A stretch of DNA of 64,000 nucleotides from Flavimobilis rhizosphaerae (GCF_014852685.1 NZ_JACZDF010000007.1:62001-126000); one strand, 5' to 3'; positions 41,914 to 52,319 are shown, numbered from the stretch's first letter. A program made the numbers and translations. Notes: generated by a model from the letters alone, not told the origin.

Positions 41914-42750
41914 TCAGCTCGTGTACGTGTGCTCGGGCCCGGGGAACGTTCCTCCTGTGACCTCGGCGACGTAGTCTTTCGCGGCCTGCGAGAGCGCCGC
42001 ACCGACCTGCCCGAACTGCTTGGCGAAGCGCGGCGACCACTCACCCATGCCAGCCATGTCGAGCCACACGAGGACCTGGCCGTCGCAGTCGGCCCCGGCG
42101 CCGATGCCAATCGTCGGGACGTGGAGGATCTCGGTGACGTCGCGCGCGACGGGAGCGGGCACCATCTCGAGGACCACGGCGATCGCGCCGGCTTCCTGGA
42201 GCGCCAGCGCGTCGGATTTCAGCTGCTCGGCCGCGTCGCCGCGCCCCTGGATGCGCTTGCCGCCGAGGACGTTCTCGGACTGCGGGGTGAAGCCGAGGTG
42301 GCCGACGACCGGGATGCCGGACTGCGTGAGGAGCCGCACCTGGTCGGTGATGCGGCGTCCGCCCTCGATCTTCACGGCGTGGACGCCCGCCTCCTTCATC
42401 ATGCGGACGGCGCTCGCGTGAGCCTGCTCGGGCGATGCTTCGTACGTGCCGAAGGGGAGGTCCGCGACGACGAGCGCGCGGCGTGCGCCGCGTGCCACGG
42501 CGCGCGCGGCCGGGATCATCTCCTCGAGCGTCACGGGCAGCGTGTTCTCGTGGCCGAGCATGTTGTCGGCCATGGAGTCGCCGACGAGGAGCATGTCGAC
42601 GCCCGCGTCGTCGAAGATGCGCGCGGTGGGCAGGTCGTACGCGGTGAGCATCGTGAGCCGGCGCCCGTGCTCCTTGGCCTCCCTCAGATGGTGGACGCGT
42701 ACCCGGCGGGGCGGTGTCGTCATGCCGGGCGTGGGAGTGGGGTCGCTCAT
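41914..42750 (-). CDS. panB: 3-Methyl-2-oxobutanoate hydroxymethyltransferase
   Basis: First committed step of pantothenate synthesis, adding a hydroxymethyl group from methylene-tetrahydrofolate to 2-oxoisovalerate. 278 residues: LTMLTAYDLPTARIFDDAGV, MLLVGDSMADNMLGHENTLP (metal Asp), VKIEGG (substrate Lys/Glu), GHLGFTPQ and PTIGIGAGADCDGQVLVW. The start overlaps the nadE stop by 4 nt, linking CoA and NAD precursor synthesis in one unit. Confidence 0.95.
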   Translation of the reverse strand: MSDPTPTPGMTTPPRRVRVHHLREAKEHGRRLTMLTAYDLPTARIFDDAGVDMLLVGDSMADNMLGHENTLPVTLEEMIPAARAVARGARRALVVADLPFGTYEASPEQAHASAVRMMKEAGVHAVKIEGGRRITDQVRLLTQSGIPVVGHLGFTPQSENVLGGKRIQGRGDAAEQLKSDALALQEAGAIAVVLEMVPAPVARDVTEILHVPTIGIGAGADCDGQVLVWLDMAGMGEWSPRFAKQFGQVGAALSQAAKDYVAEVTGGTFPGPEHTYTS

Positions 42751-44453
42751 GGCTGCTCCAGGTTCGGGGTCGTGGTGCTCGGGGTGGGGGCCACGTCAGG
42801 GGTCGGTGGGGTCTCGCGCCGCCGGCTGGTCACCGGCAGGCGACGGTCGCGGCCGAACGCGACCGCGCTGATCTTGGGTCCCGGCGGGTACTGTCGGCGC
42901 TTCCACTCGGCGCGGTCGACGAGCCGCAGGACGAGGGCGATCGTCGCGGGGTCGTGCCCGGCGGCGGCGAGGGCGTCGTGGCCGAGGTTGCGGCCCACGT
43001 AGTCCTCGAGGACAGCGTCGAGGCGGTCATACGGCGGCAGGGAGTCCTGGTCGACCTGCCCGGGGCGCAGCTCGGCCGACGGCGGCTTCGTGATGGACGA
43101 CTCGGGGATCGGGGGGATCTCACCGTGGTCGAGCGCATGGTCGTCGCGCCAGCGGGCGAGCGCCCACACGCGGGACTTGAGGACGTCCTTGATCGGGGCG
43201 TAGCCGCCGACGGCGTCGCCGTAGATCGTCGAGTAGCCGACGGCGAGCTCGGACTTGTTGCCCGTCGCGAGCGTGAGGTGGCCCTCCGCGTTCGAGAGGG
43301 ACATGAGGATCGTGCCGCGGACGCGCGCCTGGAGGTTCTCGGCGGCGACGCCGTCGAGCGGCAGGTCGCGCATGAACGCGTCGACGGTTCCGCCGATCGG
43401 CTGGACGCGGTAGTCGGCACCGATCCGCTGCGCAAGGTCGGCCGCGTCGTCCTTCGAGTGCTGCGAGGAGTAGGCCGACGGCATGGAGACCCCGACGACG
43501 TTCTCGCCCCCGATCGCGTCGGCCGCCATGACGGCGACGAGCGCGGAGTCGATGCCGCCCGAGAGACCGAGGACGACCGAGCGGAAGCCGTTCTTACGGA
43601 TGTAGCCGGAGAGGCCGGCGACGCAGGCGCGGTAGACCTCCTCGTCGGGGTGGAGCGGAGGAGCGACGCGTCCGCGGCGCAGCGCGCCGCCGCGTGTCGG
43701 CACGTCGTGGACGAGGAGGTCGGGCGTGAACTGCGGCGAGCGGGCGACGACCTCGCCCGCGACGTCGAGGACGAAGCTGCCGCCCTCGAGGACGAGGTCG
43801 TCCTGGCCTCCGACCTGGTTGACGTAGGCGACGGGTGCACCGAGGGTCGCAGCGACGCGGCGTGCGTGCGCGAGCCGCTCGAGGTCCTTGCCCTCCTCGT
43901 ACGGGGAGCCGTTGACGACGACGACGAGGTCGAGGTGAGCGTCCGCGAGCTCGGCGACGGGGCCGTCCGCCCGCCACAGGTCCTCGCAGACGAGCAGGCC
44001 GACGCGGTGTCCGTCGACGTCGAGCACGGTCGTCGTCGTGCCCGCGGCGAAGATCCGGGCCTCGTCGAAGACGCCGTACGTCGGCAGGTGGCGCTTGTCG
44101 TACGTCGCGACGACGCGGCCGTCGCGGAGCGCGACGGCCCGGTTCGTGGGCCGGGGCCCGTCGGGCGTCGTCGTCGTGCCAAGGGTGCCGACGATGACCG
44201 TGACGTCGCCGTGCCCGGCCTCGGCGAGGTCGCGCGCGAGCACGTCGACCGCGGTCCCGGCGTCGTCGCGGAACGCGGCGCGCAGCGCGAGGTCCTCGAC
44301 GGGGTAGCCGGTGAGCGTCATCTCGGGCAGGGCGACGAGGCGTGCGCCGTCGGCCGCGGCGGCGGCGACCGCGTCGAGGACGAGGCGGGCGTTGCCCTCG
44401 AGGTCACCGACGCACGTGTCGGCCTGGGCGAGCGCGATGCGCAGATCTAGCAT
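42747..44453 (-). CDS. nadE: Glutamine-dependent NAD+ synthetase
   Basis: 568 residues in two parts. Residues 1-270 form a nitrilase-type glutaminase with Glu in LPEMTLTGYP, Lys in YDKRHLPTYG and Cys in LLVCEDLW. Residues 285-540 are the synthetase with the ATP loop VLGLSGGIDSALVA. It amidates nicotinic acid adenine dinucleotide. TAGGCT lies exactly 6 nt before the ATG at 44453, without a ribosome site, so the nadE-panB message is probably leaderless. Confidence 0.95.
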   Translation of the reverse strand: MLDLRIALAQADTCVGDLEGNARLVLDAVAAAAADGARLVALPEMTLTGYPVEDLALRAAFRDDAGTAVDVLARDLAEAGHGDVTVIVGTLGTTTTPDGPRPTNRAVALRDGRVVATYDKRHLPTYGVFDEARIFAAGTTTTVLDVDGHRVGLLVCEDLWRADGPVAELADAHLDLVVVVNGSPYEEGKDLERLAHARRVAATLGAPVAYVNQVGGQDDLVLEGGSFVLDVAGEVVARSPQFTPDLLVHDVPTRGGALRRGRVAPPLHPDEEVYRACVAGLSGYIRKNGFRSVVLGLSGGIDSALVAVMAADAIGGENVVGVSMPSAYSSQHSKDDAADLAQRIGADYRVQPIGGTVDAFMRDLPLDGVAAENLQARVRGTILMSLSNAEGHLTLATGNKSELAVGYSTIYGDAVGGYAPIKDVLKSRVWALARWRDDHALDHGEIPPIPESSITKPPSAELRPGQVDQDSLPPYDRLDAVLEDYVGRNLGHDALAAAGHDPATIALVLRLVDRAEWKRRQYPPGPKISAVAFGRDRRLPVTSRRRETPPTPDVAPTPSTTTPNLEQP

Positions 44454-44465
44454 GGCTCCAGCCTA
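44454..44465 (-). promoter_or_regulatory. Candidate leaderless promoter of nadE-panB
   Basis: TAGGCT (44460-44465, minus strand), 6 nt, then ATG at 44453. Confidence 0.45.
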
Positions 44466-44554
44466 GGACGTGCCGGCGACCGACGACGCAGGTGGATGCC
44501 GTCCGACGCGGGGTACGCAACGTGCTCGTAACACTTGTCGGGCAGGATGGGCGC

Positions 44555-45892
44555 ATGGACAAGCAGCAGGAGTTCGTGCTTCGCACCGTCGAGGAGCGCG
44601 ACATCCGATTCATCCGTCTCTGGTTCACCGACGTCCTCGGCATGCTCAAGTCCGTCGCGATCGCCCCGGCCGAGCTCGAGGGCGCTTTCGCCGAGGGCAT
44701 CGGGTTCGACGGGTCCGCGATCGAGGGCCTCACGCGCGTCTATGAGGCCGACATGGTCGCGCGCCCCGACCCGTCGACGTTCCAGACGCTGCCGTGGCGC
44801 GGGGACCGCAACGGCACGGCGCGGATGTTCTGCGATCTCCTCAACCCGGACGGTACGCATTCGCTCGCGGACTCCCGCCATGTCCTCAAGCGTGCGATGG
44901 ACCGTGCGGCCGCCAAGGGCTTCACGTTCTACACGCACCCCGAGATCGAGTTCTACCTCTTCAAGGCTCCGCTCTCCGCCGGTGATCCGCTCGTGCCGGT
45001 CGACCAGGCCGGCTACTTCGACCACGTCGCACGCGGCAACGCGCACGACTTCCGTCGTGCTGCGATCCAGATGCTCGAGTCCATGGGCATCTCGGTCGAG
45101 TTCTCGCACCACGAGGCGGGTCCGGGCCAGAACGAGATCGACCTGCGTTACGCGGACGCCCTGACGACCGCCGACAACGTCATGACGTTCCGCACGGTCA
45201 TCAAGGAGGTCGCGCTCGAGCAGGGCGTGTACGCGTCGTTCATGCCGAAGCCGATGGCGGAGCACCCCGGTTCGGGCATGCACACCCACCTCTCGCTGTT
45301 CGAGGGCGACCGCAACGCGTTCCACGAGCCGGGCGCGCAGCACGAGCTGAGCAGGACGGGACGCGCGTTCATCGCGGGCCTCCTCACGCACGCGGCGGAG
45401 ATCACGGCGATCACCAACCAGTACGTCAACTCCTACAAGCGGCTGTGGGGCGGCGCCGAGGCGCCGAGCTACATCTGCTGGGGCCACAACAACCGCTCCT
45501 CGCTCGTGCGCGTGCCGATGTACAAGCCGGGCAAGGGGAACTCCTCGCGCATCGAGTACCGGGCGCTCGACTCGGCGGCGAACCCGTATCTCGCGTTCGC
45601 GGTCCTGCTTGCCGCGGGGCTCAAGGGCATCGAGGAGGGGTACGAGCTGCCCGAGGGGTCGGCGGAGGACGTATGGCTCCTCACGGACGCCGAGCGGCGT
45701 GCGGCCGGCATCGAACCACTGCCGCAGTCGCTCGACGAGGCCGTGCGCCTCATGGAGCGCTCGGAGCTCGTCGCCGAGACGCTCGGCGAGCACGTCTTCG
45801 ACTTCGTGCTCCGCAACAAGCGTCAGGAGTGGGAGGCGTACCGCTCGCAGGTGACGCCGTTCGAGCTCGAGCGCTTCCTGCCCGTCCTGTGA
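44555..45892 (+). CDS. glnA2: Glutamine synthetase, GlnA2 type
   Basis: 445 residues of a type I-alpha-like glutamine synthetase: IRLWFTDVLGMLKSVAI, GFDGSAIEG, EIEFYLF, the ATP region HHEAGPGQNEIDLRYADAL, MPKPMAEHPGSGMHTHLSLF and NRSSLVRVPMYKPG. The Tyr adenylylation motif near the C-terminus seen in GlnA1 is not present. It precedes glnE by 16 nt, the same order as in mycobacteria and Streptomyces, where GlnA2 is a minor enzyme. CAGGAT lies 6 nt before the ATG. Confidence 0.92.
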   Translation: MDKQQEFVLRTVEERDIRFIRLWFTDVLGMLKSVAIAPAELEGAFAEGIGFDGSAIEGLTRVYEADMVARPDPSTFQTLPWRGDRNGTARMFCDLLNPDGTHSLADSRHVLKRAMDRAAAKGFTFYTHPEIEFYLFKAPLSAGDPLVPVDQAGYFDHVARGNAHDFRRAAIQMLESMGISVEFSHHEAGPGQNEIDLRYADALTTADNVMTFRTVIKEVALEQGVYASFMPKPMAEHPGSGMHTHLSLFEGDRNAFHEPGAQHELSRTGRAFIAGLLTHAAEITAITNQYVNSYKRLWGGAEAPSYICWGHNNRSSLVRVPMYKPGKGNSSRIEYRALDSAANPYLAFAVLLAAGLKGIEEGYELPEGSAEDVWLLTDAERRAAGIEPLPQSLDEAVRLMERSELVAETLGEHVFDFVLRNKRQEWEAYRSQVTPFELERFLPVL

Positions 45893-45908
45893 GCGTGGCG
45901 GTCGGCGG

Positions 45909-48900
45909 GTGAGCGTCCCGGTGCCTGGTGCGGGGGGCGGTCGGCGCGAGTCGGCCGGCGCACGTCTACGCCGCGCGGGCTTCCTCGAGGTGGCGCGGGC
46001 CGAGTCGTTCCTCGCCGATGCTGCCCTTGCTCGCGTCGTCGTCGACACGGATGCGCTCGTCGTGGCGCTCGCTCCGGTCGCGGACCCCGATGCGGCGCTG
46101 CTCGCACTCGTGAGGCTTGCGGAGGCCGTCGCGGGGCGCCCCGAGGAGGCGGCGCTCCGTCGTGCGCTCGCGACCGACGACGACGCCCGCGCGCGGCTGC
46201 TGGCGGTCCTCGGCGCGTCGGTCGCGCTCGGCGACGAGCTCGTCCGGCACCCCGACGTCCTCGGGGACGTGCTCGACGACGCCACGCCTCTCGGCGTCGA
46301 CTCTGGTGCCGTGCGCGCCGAGCTGCTGCGGGCGGTCGGAGCGGACCCGTCGGCGGACGTGCCGGTCGCACTCGTCGGGGCGCTCACGGCCGGTGGCTCC
46401 GGGGAGGCGGCCTCGTCCGCTGATCTCGCGTCGGTGACCGACGCGATGCGTCGCGCCTACCGTCGGCGGCTTGCGCGGATCGCCGCACGGGACCTCGCGT
46501 CGCCCTCGCCCGAGGACGTCATGCCTGCTGTCTCGGCGGCACTCTCGGACCTTGCGGCGGCCGCGCTCGAGGCGGCCCTCGCGATCGCCCGGGCGGGCCT
46601 GCCTGGGCATGGTGCCGGGACGCGTCTCGCGGTCGTCGCGATGGGCAAGTGCGGGGCCCGCGAGCTCAACTACGTCTCGGACGTCGACGTCATCCATGTG
46701 GCCGAGCCCGTCGACGGCGGCGACGAGACCGTCGCCCTCCAGGACGGTGCGCGACTCGCGGCGGCGCTCGCGCGCATCTGTGCGCAGCCGTCGGGGGAGC
46801 CCCCGCTGTGGACGGTCGACGCAGCGCTGCGGCCCGAGGGCAAGGACGGGCCGCTCGTGCGGACCGTCGCGTCGCACCGCGCGTACTACGAGCGGTGGGC
46901 GAAGACGTGGGAGTTCCAGGCGCTCCTCAAGGCACGTCCTGTGGCGGGCGACGCCGCGCTGGGCCAGGCGTACCTCGACGCGGTCTCGCCGATGGTGTGG
47001 CAGGCGGTGGCGCGGGAGAACTTCGTCGCCGACGCGCAGGCCATGCGCCGCCGCGTCGAGAACCACGTCCCGGCCGCCGAGGCGGACCGGCAGGTGAAGC
47101 TCGGCAAGGGCGGTCTGCGTGACGTGGAGTTCACCGTCCAGCTCCTCCAGCTCGTGCACGGGCGCACCGACAGCTCGATCCGTGCGGCGACGACGCTCAC
47201 GGCGCTCGACGCTCTCACCGACGCCGGCTACGTCGGGCGTGACGACCGGGACGAGATGGCACGCTGCTACCGCTTCCTGCGCGTGCTCGAGCACCGCCTG
47301 CAGCTGTCCGGCCTCGCTCGCACGCACCTCCTGCCGACCGCGGAGACCGACCTGCGACGACTCGCGCGCTCGGTCGGGTTGCGTGCGGGGGGTGCTGACG
47401 GTCTGCTAGCCGCCTGGCGTGACACCCGTCACGTGGTGCGCACGATGCACGAGCGTCTCTACTACCGGCCGCTCCTGCCCGCGGTCGCGCGCCTCTCAGC
47501 GACCGAGGTGTCGCTACGCCCGGAGGATGCTCGCGCGCGGCTCGCGGCAATCGGCTACCGCGACCCGGCGGGCGCGGCGCGGCACATCGCAGCGCTCACC
47601 GAGGGCGTCTCACGGCGTGCCTCGATCCAGCGGCAGCTGCTGCCCGTCATGCTCGGCTGGTTCGCCGAGGGCGCGGACCCTGACGCGGGGCTGCTCGCGT
47701 TCCGCGTCCTGTCCGACGAGCTGGGCTCGAGCCACTGGTACCTCAAGCTGCTGCGCGACTCGGGAACGGCCGCGCACCGGCTCGCACGGCTGCTCGCTGG
47801 TGCGCGCTACCTCGCGGACGCGCTTGCACGCTCGCCCGAGTCCGTGTCGTGGCTCGGCGACGACGCCGAGCTCGCGCCGCCCGGTGCGGAGCGGCTCGCG
47901 ATCGAGATCGACGCGGTGCTCACGCGTTCGGACGAGGTTGAGTTCGCGACGCAGTCGGTCCGCGCCCTGCGTCGACGTGAACTGGCCCGGACCGGCGCGG
48001 GCGAGGCGCTCGGACTCGTCGACGTCCTCGGCGCGGTTCGTGCGATCTCCGGGGTCACCGACGTCGTGCTGGCGTCGGCGCTGCGCATCGCTCACCACGC
48101 GGTCCGAGCGGAGCGCGGGCTCGACGGGCCGCTCGCGGACGTCCTCGTCGTCGGCATGGGGCGGCTCGGCGGTCACGAGTCGGGCTACGGCTCGGACGCT
48201 GACGTGCAGTTCGTCCACCGGGCGCGCGCAGGCGTCGACGAGTCCGACGCGCACGCGTACGCGACCGCGGTCTGCGCTCGGCTGCGCCAGCTGCTCGGGG
48301 AGGTCGGTCCGGAGCCGTCGCTCGAGGTCGATGCGACACTGCGTCCCGAGGGGCGCAACGGGCCGCTCGTGAGGTCCGTCGCGTCGTTCGCCGAGTACCA
48401 CTCACGGTGGTCCCTCGTGTGGGAGGCGCAGGCCCTCCTGCGGGCGCGCTGCGTCGCGGGCCCCGAGGAGCTGTGGGACGAGGTGGCTGCGATCGTCGAC
48501 CCGATCCGCTACCCGGCGGAGCTGTCGCCCGAGAAGGCGCGGGAGGTCCGCCGGATCAAGGCACGTGTCGAGGCTGAACGGATGCCGCGGGGGAGCGACC
48601 CGGCGCGCAACGTCAAGCTCGGACGCGGGGGCCTCGCGGACGTCGAGTGGACCGTCCAGCTGCTTCAGCTCGAGCATGCGAGGCGGGTGCCAGGCCTGCG
48701 GACGACATCGACGCTCGACGCTCTCGACGTCCTCGCCCACGAGGGTCTTGTCGAGGCCACTGACGCCGAGGTCCTGCGCGAGGCGTGGCTCCTCGCATCG
48801 TCGGTCCGTCACGCGAACGTGCTGTGGTCGGGGCGTGCGGACGGTGCGGGCACGGACGTGCTGCCCGCGGCGCGGCGTGACCTCGAGGGCATCGCGCGAC

Positions 48901-48995
48901 TTCTCGGGCGCGACGCGAATGACCTCGAGGAGACGTACCTGCGGACCGCGCGCCGTTGCCGCGCGGTCGTCGACCGCATCTTCTACGGCGCCTGA
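45909..48995 (+). CDS. glnE: Bifunctional glutamine synthetase adenylyltransferase/adenylyl-removing enzyme
   Basis: 1028 residues with the duplicated nucleotidyltransferase layout. The N-terminal site is MGKCGARELNYVSDVDVIHV (about residue 240) and the C-terminal site is MGRLGGHESGYGSDADVQFV (about 750), each followed by a helical DUF294-like/PII-uridylyl region (NRVEN-type, LGKGGLRDVEFTVQLLQL and LGRGGLADVEWTVQLLQL). It adds and removes AMP on the regulatory Tyr of glutamine synthetase in response to nitrogen. The 3' end overlaps the convergent transporter gene by 13 nt. Confidence 0.95.
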   Translation: MSVPVPGAGGGRRESAGARLRRAGFLEVARAESFLADAALARVVVDTDALVVALAPVADPDAALLALVRLAEAVAGRPEEAALRRALATDDDARARLLAVLGASVALGDELVRHPDVLGDVLDDATPLGVDSGAVRAELLRAVGADPSADVPVALVGALTAGGSGEAASSADLASVTDAMRRAYRRRLARIAARDLASPSPEDVMPAVSAALSDLAAAALEAALAIARAGLPGHGAGTRLAVVAMGKCGARELNYVSDVDVIHVAEPVDGGDETVALQDGARLAAALARICAQPSGEPPLWTVDAALRPEGKDGPLVRTVASHRAYYERWAKTWEFQALLKARPVAGDAALGQAYLDAVSPMVWQAVARENFVADAQAMRRRVENHVPAAEADRQVKLGKGGLRDVEFTVQLLQLVHGRTDSSIRAATTLTALDALTDAGYVGRDDRDEMARCYRFLRVLEHRLQLSGLARTHLLPTAETDLRRLARSVGLRAGGADGLLAAWRDTRHVVRTMHERLYYRPLLPAVARLSATEVSLRPEDARARLAAIGYRDPAGAARHIAALTEGVSRRASIQRQLLPVMLGWFAEGADPDAGLLAFRVLSDELGSSHWYLKLLRDSGTAAHRLARLLAGARYLADALARSPESVSWLGDDAELAPPGAERLAIEIDAVLTRSDEVEFATQSVRALRRRELARTGAGEALGLVDVLGAVRAISGVTDVVLASALRIAHHAVRAERGLDGPLADVLVVGMGRLGGHESGYGSDADVQFVHRARAGVDESDAHAYATAVCARLRQLLGEVGPEPSLEVDATLRPEGRNGPLVRSVASFAEYHSRWSLVWEAQALLRARCVAGPEELWDEVAAIVDPIRYPAELSPEKAREVRRIKARVEAERMPRGSDPARNVKLGRGGLADVEWTVQLLQLEHARRVPGLRTTSTLDALDVLAHEGLVEATDAEVLREAWLLASSVRHANVLWSGRADGAGTDVLPAARRDLEGIARLLGRDANDLEETYLRTARRCRAVVDRIFYGA

Positions 48996-50185
48996 GGCGA
49001 CCCGGTCCCGTCGGCGTCCGCCGCGATCGTCGGGACCCGCACGACACCGTCGTCAGGGTCCGCGGTGCCCTTCCACCCGTCGGCGGGCTCGTGCTCGCGG
49101 AGCATCGCCGAGTCGACGAGCTCGTGCCGACGCAGGTACGTCGATGCGACGGCCTGGATCGTCGCGGCGACGGGCAGCGCGAGGAACGCGCCGAGCGCCC
49201 CGAAGACGGCGCCGAACGCGAGGACGACGACGAACGCGACCGCCGGGTTCATCTCGAGGGCCTTCTGCGAGATCTTCGGCGAGAAGATGTAGTTCTCGAT
49301 CTGCTGGTAGACGACGATGAAGACGAGCACCGCGAGCGCCTTCATGGGGCTCTGCGCGAGCGCGAGAAGGACCGGCAGCGCGCCACCGATGTACGTGCCG
49401 ATCGTCGGCACGAACTGCGAGACGATGCCCGTGAAGAGGGCGAGCGGCAGCGAGTACGGGATGCCGAGGATGATGAGGAAGACGAGCGTGAACGCCGTCG
49501 AGAGGAACGCGAGCACGAGCCGCGAGTTGATGAAGCCCGAGACCTTCACCTGCGTGATCTCCCACAGGTGGAGGACCGTCACCTGGTTGCGGGGCGCGAG
49601 CCACGAGCAGATCGCGGCCCGGAACTTCGGGCCGGCGGCGCACAGGTAGTAGACGACGAGGCCGATCGTCATGACGGCGAAGATGAAGCCGAGCAGCGAG
49701 CTGCCGATGCCGAGCGCCGACGACGCGATGTCGTCGCCCCAACCGTCGATCGCCTGACCGAGAAGCTTCTCCTTCTCGGGCAGCTCGGCGCCGAAGCTCT
49801 CGGACGCCCACGTGCGGATGTTCTCGTAGGTCTGGGGGACGGACTTGCCGAGCTCGATGACCTGCGTGACGAACATCGTCCCGAACATTGCGATCATCGC
49901 GACGATCGCGAGGAACGCACCGCCCATGACGACGCCCGTCGCGGCGCCGCGCTTCCATCGGTGGCGCACGAGCCACGCGATCATCGGCTCGAGCATGAGC
50001 GAGATGAACAGCGCGATGACGAGGTTCGTGAAGAGGGCCGTGAGCATGCCCATCGCGCGCCACGCGAGGACGCCGACGATGACGGCGACGACGCACATGA
50101 CGAGCGCCTTCGGCAGCCAGCGCGGGGGCCGTGACGCAGGGTCGACCTCGTCGAGGTAGCGCGGCTGGACGTCGGGAGCAGTCAC
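48983..50185 (-). CDS. AI-2E family transporter-like membrane protein
   Basis: 400 residues with about seven or eight hydrophobic spans: paired N-terminal helices (ALVMCVVAVIVGVLAWRAM, LVIALFISLMLEPMIAWLV), a central amphipathic region (VIELGKSVPQTYENIRTWAS) and C-terminal helices with the family segments IGTYIGGALPVLLALAQ and IENYIFSPKISQKALEMNP. The family includes the AI-2 exporter TqsA and Na+/H+ antiporters, so the substrate is open. GTG at 50185 is favoured by GGAGG 5 nt upstream over TTG at 50197. Confidence 0.85.
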   Translation of the reverse strand: MTAPDVQPRYLDEVDPASRPPRWLPKALVMCVVAVIVGVLAWRAMGMLTALFTNLVIALFISLMLEPMIAWLVRHRWKRGAATGVVMGGAFLAIVAMIAMFGTMFVTQVIELGKSVPQTYENIRTWASESFGAELPEKEKLLGQAIDGWGDDIASSALGIGSSLLGFIFAVMTIGLVVYYLCAAGPKFRAAICSWLAPRNQVTVLHLWEITQVKVSGFINSRLVLAFLSTAFTLVFLIILGIPYSLPLALFTGIVSQFVPTIGTYIGGALPVLLALAQSPMKALAVLVFIVVYQQIENYIFSPKISQKALEMNPAVAFVVVLAFGAVFGALGAFLALPVAATIQAVASTYLRRHELVDSAMLREHEPADGWKGTADPDDGVVRVPTIAADADGTGSPQAP

Positions 50186-50236
50186 GGGGTCCTCCAACGG
50201 AGCATGGTGCGGGCAGAGCGAACCTACCGCAACGAC

Positions 50237-50275
50237 GGCGGGGCCCGCGCGCAGGATCTGCGTGCGGGCCCCGCC
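50237..50275 (-). terminator. Terminator of glnA1
   Basis: 17-bp stem (50237-50253 with 50259-50275), one G-T pair, loop GGATC, 19 nt beyond the glnA1 stop. Confidence 0.8.
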
Positions 50276-50293
50276 AGGAACGGCTACGTGATG

Positions 50294-51718
50294 TCAGCAG
50301 TCGTAGTAGAGCTCGAACTCGTGCGGCGTCGGACGCAGCTGGATGGGGTCGAGCTCGCGCGTGCGCTTGTAGTCGATCCACGTCTCGATGAGGTCGGGCG
50401 TGAAGACGCCGCCGACGGTGAGGAAGTCGTGGTCTTCCTCGAGGGCCTTGAGCGCCTCGTTGAGGCTGCCCGGGACCTGCTGGATGAGCGCGTGCTCCTC
50501 CGGGGGCAGCTCGTAGAGGTCCTTGTCGATCGGCTCCGGGGGCTCGATGCGGTTCTTGATGCCGTCGATGCCCGCGAGAAGCTGGGCCGCGAACGCGAGG
50601 TACGGGTTGGCTGACGGGTCCGGGACGCGGAACTCGACGCGCTTCGCCTTGGGGTTGGAGCCCGTCACCGGGATGCGGATGCACGCGGAGCGGTTGCGGG
50701 CCGAGTACACGAGGTTGACCGGGGCCTCGTAGCCGGGCACGAGGCGACGGTAGGAGTTCACCGACGGGTTCGTGAAGGCGAGCAGCGCGGGCGCGTGCTT
50801 GAGGAGACCGCCGATGTACCAGCGCGCGATGTCGGAGAGGCCGCCGTAGCCGGCCTCGTCGTAGAAGAGCGGCTTGCCGTCCTTCCACAGCGACTGGTGG
50901 GAGTGCATGCCCGAGCCGTTGTCCCCGAAGAGGGGCTTCGGCATGAAGGTCACGGACTTGCCGGCCTCCCACGCGACGTTCTTGATGACGTACTTGAACT
51001 TCATGAGGTCGTCCGCAGCCGCGGTGAGCGTGGAGAACCTGTAGTTGATCTCCTGCTGCCCGGCCGTGCCGACCTCGTGGTGGGCGCGCTCGACCTCGAG
51101 GCCCACCTCGTTGAGGACCGCGCACATGTCGTCACGCAGGTCGGCCATCTGGTCGTTGGGGGAGACGGGGAAGTAGCCACCCTTGTAGCGCGTCTTGTAC
51201 CCGAGGTTGCCGCCCTCCTCCTCGCGGCCGGTGTTCCACGCGGCTTCCTTGGAGTCGAGCGAGTAGAACGCGGAGTGCTGCGTCGTCGCGAAGCGCACGT
51301 CGTCGAAGACGTAGAACTCGGCCTCGGGAGCGAAGAACGCAGTGTCGGCGATGCCCGTCGAGCGCAGGTAGGCCTCGGCCTTGAACGCGACGTTGCGCGG
51401 GTCGCGCGAGTAGGCCTCGTCCGTGAAGGGGTCGACGATCGAGAAGTTCACGATGAGCGTCTTGCGCTTGCGGAACGGGTCGACGTACGCGGTCGTCACA
51501 TCGGGGATGAGCTTCATGTCCGACTCGTGGATGGCCTGGAAGCCGCGGATCGAGGACCCGTCGAACATCATGCCGTCCGTGAAGGCGGACTCCTCGAACT
51601 GCGCGATCGGAATGTTGAAGTGCTGCATCACTCCGGGCAGGTCGCAGAAGCGCACGTCGACGAACTCGACGCCCTCGTTACGCGTGAAGGCGATGGCCTC
51701 CTCGGCGGTGGTGAACAT
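50294..51718 (-). CDS. glnA: Glutamine synthetase type I (GlnA1)
   Basis: Main ammonia-assimilating enzyme. 474 residues: [32 protein letters not shown], the ATP-binding region [48 protein letters not shown] and the adenylylation loop [12 protein letters not shown] with Tyr about 402. It should therefore be controlled by GlnE, encoded 1.3 kb away on the other strand. AAGGAGCTACGG precedes the ATG at 51718. The long in-frame extension upstream is not coding. Confidence 0.95.
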   Translation of the reverse strand: MFTTAEEAIAFTRNEGVEFVDVRFCDLPGVMQHFNIPIAQFEESAFTDGMMFDGSSIRGFQAIHESDMKLIPDVTTAYVDPFRKRKTLIVNFSIVDPFTDEAYSRDPRNVAFKAEAYLRSTGIADTAFFAPEAEFYVFDDVRFATTQHSAFYSLDSKEAAWNTGREEEGGNLGYKTRYKGGYFPVSPNDQMADLRDDMCAVLNEVGLEVERAHHEVGTAGQQEINYRFSTLTAAADDLMKFKYVIKNVAWEAGKSVTFMPKPLFGDNGSGMHSHQSLWKDGKPLFYDEAGYGGLSDIARWYIGGLLKHAPALLAFTNPSVNSYRRLVPGYEAPVNLVYSARNRSACIRIPVTGSNPKAKRVEFRVPDPSANPYLAFAAQLLAGIDGIKNRIEPPEPIDKDLYELPPEEHALIQQVPGSLNEALKALEEDHDFLTVGGVFTPDLIETWIDYKRTRELDPIQLRPTPHEFELYYDC

Positions 51719-51872
51719 CCGTAGCTCCTTGGGGAGAGTGGGGCGCCCTCGATCGGGCATGTCCCAACCTAGGAGGGCGCGATTTCTCGACCGTGACCCT
51801 GATGTTTCGGACGTGTTACGCGTGCGGCCCGCACGTGAGTTTCGTGTGAACGGAAGCCCCGTGCGGCCCACG

Positions 51873-51884
51873 TAGGCTGGTGCC
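51873..51884 (+). promoter_or_regulatory. Candidate leaderless promoter of the RDD gene
   Basis: TAGGCT at 51873-51878, 6 nt, then GTG at 51885. Confidence 0.4.
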
Positions 51885-52319
51885 GTGGTCTCGAGAGAAG
51901 ACATCGGTTCATGGTTGGAGGGCGCCCCGGCGGGCGACGGCCCGGCGGGCGAGAGGCTCGGGCTTCCCGCGGAGGGCCCGGGCTCGCTCGCGACCCTCGG
52001 GCGGCGCGTGCCCGCGCTGTTCCTCGACTGGTTCGCGTGCATGGGCGTGTCGGCGCTGTTGTTCGACGGGAACGCGACCGCGACGCTGCTCGTGTTCCTC
52101 GCCGAGAACGTCGTGCTCGTCGGGCTTCTCGGCTTCACCCTCGGTCACAGGATCTTCGGCATCGGTGTGCGCCGGCTCGACCGCGCGCCGTTCGTCGGGC
52201 CGCTGCGTGCCGCGGTGCGGTCGGTCCTCCTGTGCCTCGTCATCCCCGCCGTCGTGTGGGACGGCGACGGTCGTGGCCTGCACGACCGCGGTGCGGGCAC
52301 GGTGCTCGTGCGTCTCTGA
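51885..52319 (+). CDS. RDD family membrane protein
   Basis: 144 residues. The family's Arg-Asp core reads [21 protein letters not shown]; a second hydrophobic segment ([20 protein letters not shown]) runs into [13 protein letters not shown], followed by [19 protein letters not shown] and [15 protein letters not shown], all typical of RDD proteins. Three membrane spans are expected. The role of such small RDD proteins is not established. Adjacent glnA1 is divergent. Confidence 0.8.
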   Translation: MVSREDIGSWLEGAPAGDGPAGERLGLPAEGPGSLATLGRRVPALFLDWFACMGVSALLFDGNATATLLVFLAENVVLVGLLGFTLGHRIFGIGVRRLDRAPFVGPLRAAVRSVLLCLVIPAVVWDGDGRGLHDRGAGTVLVRL

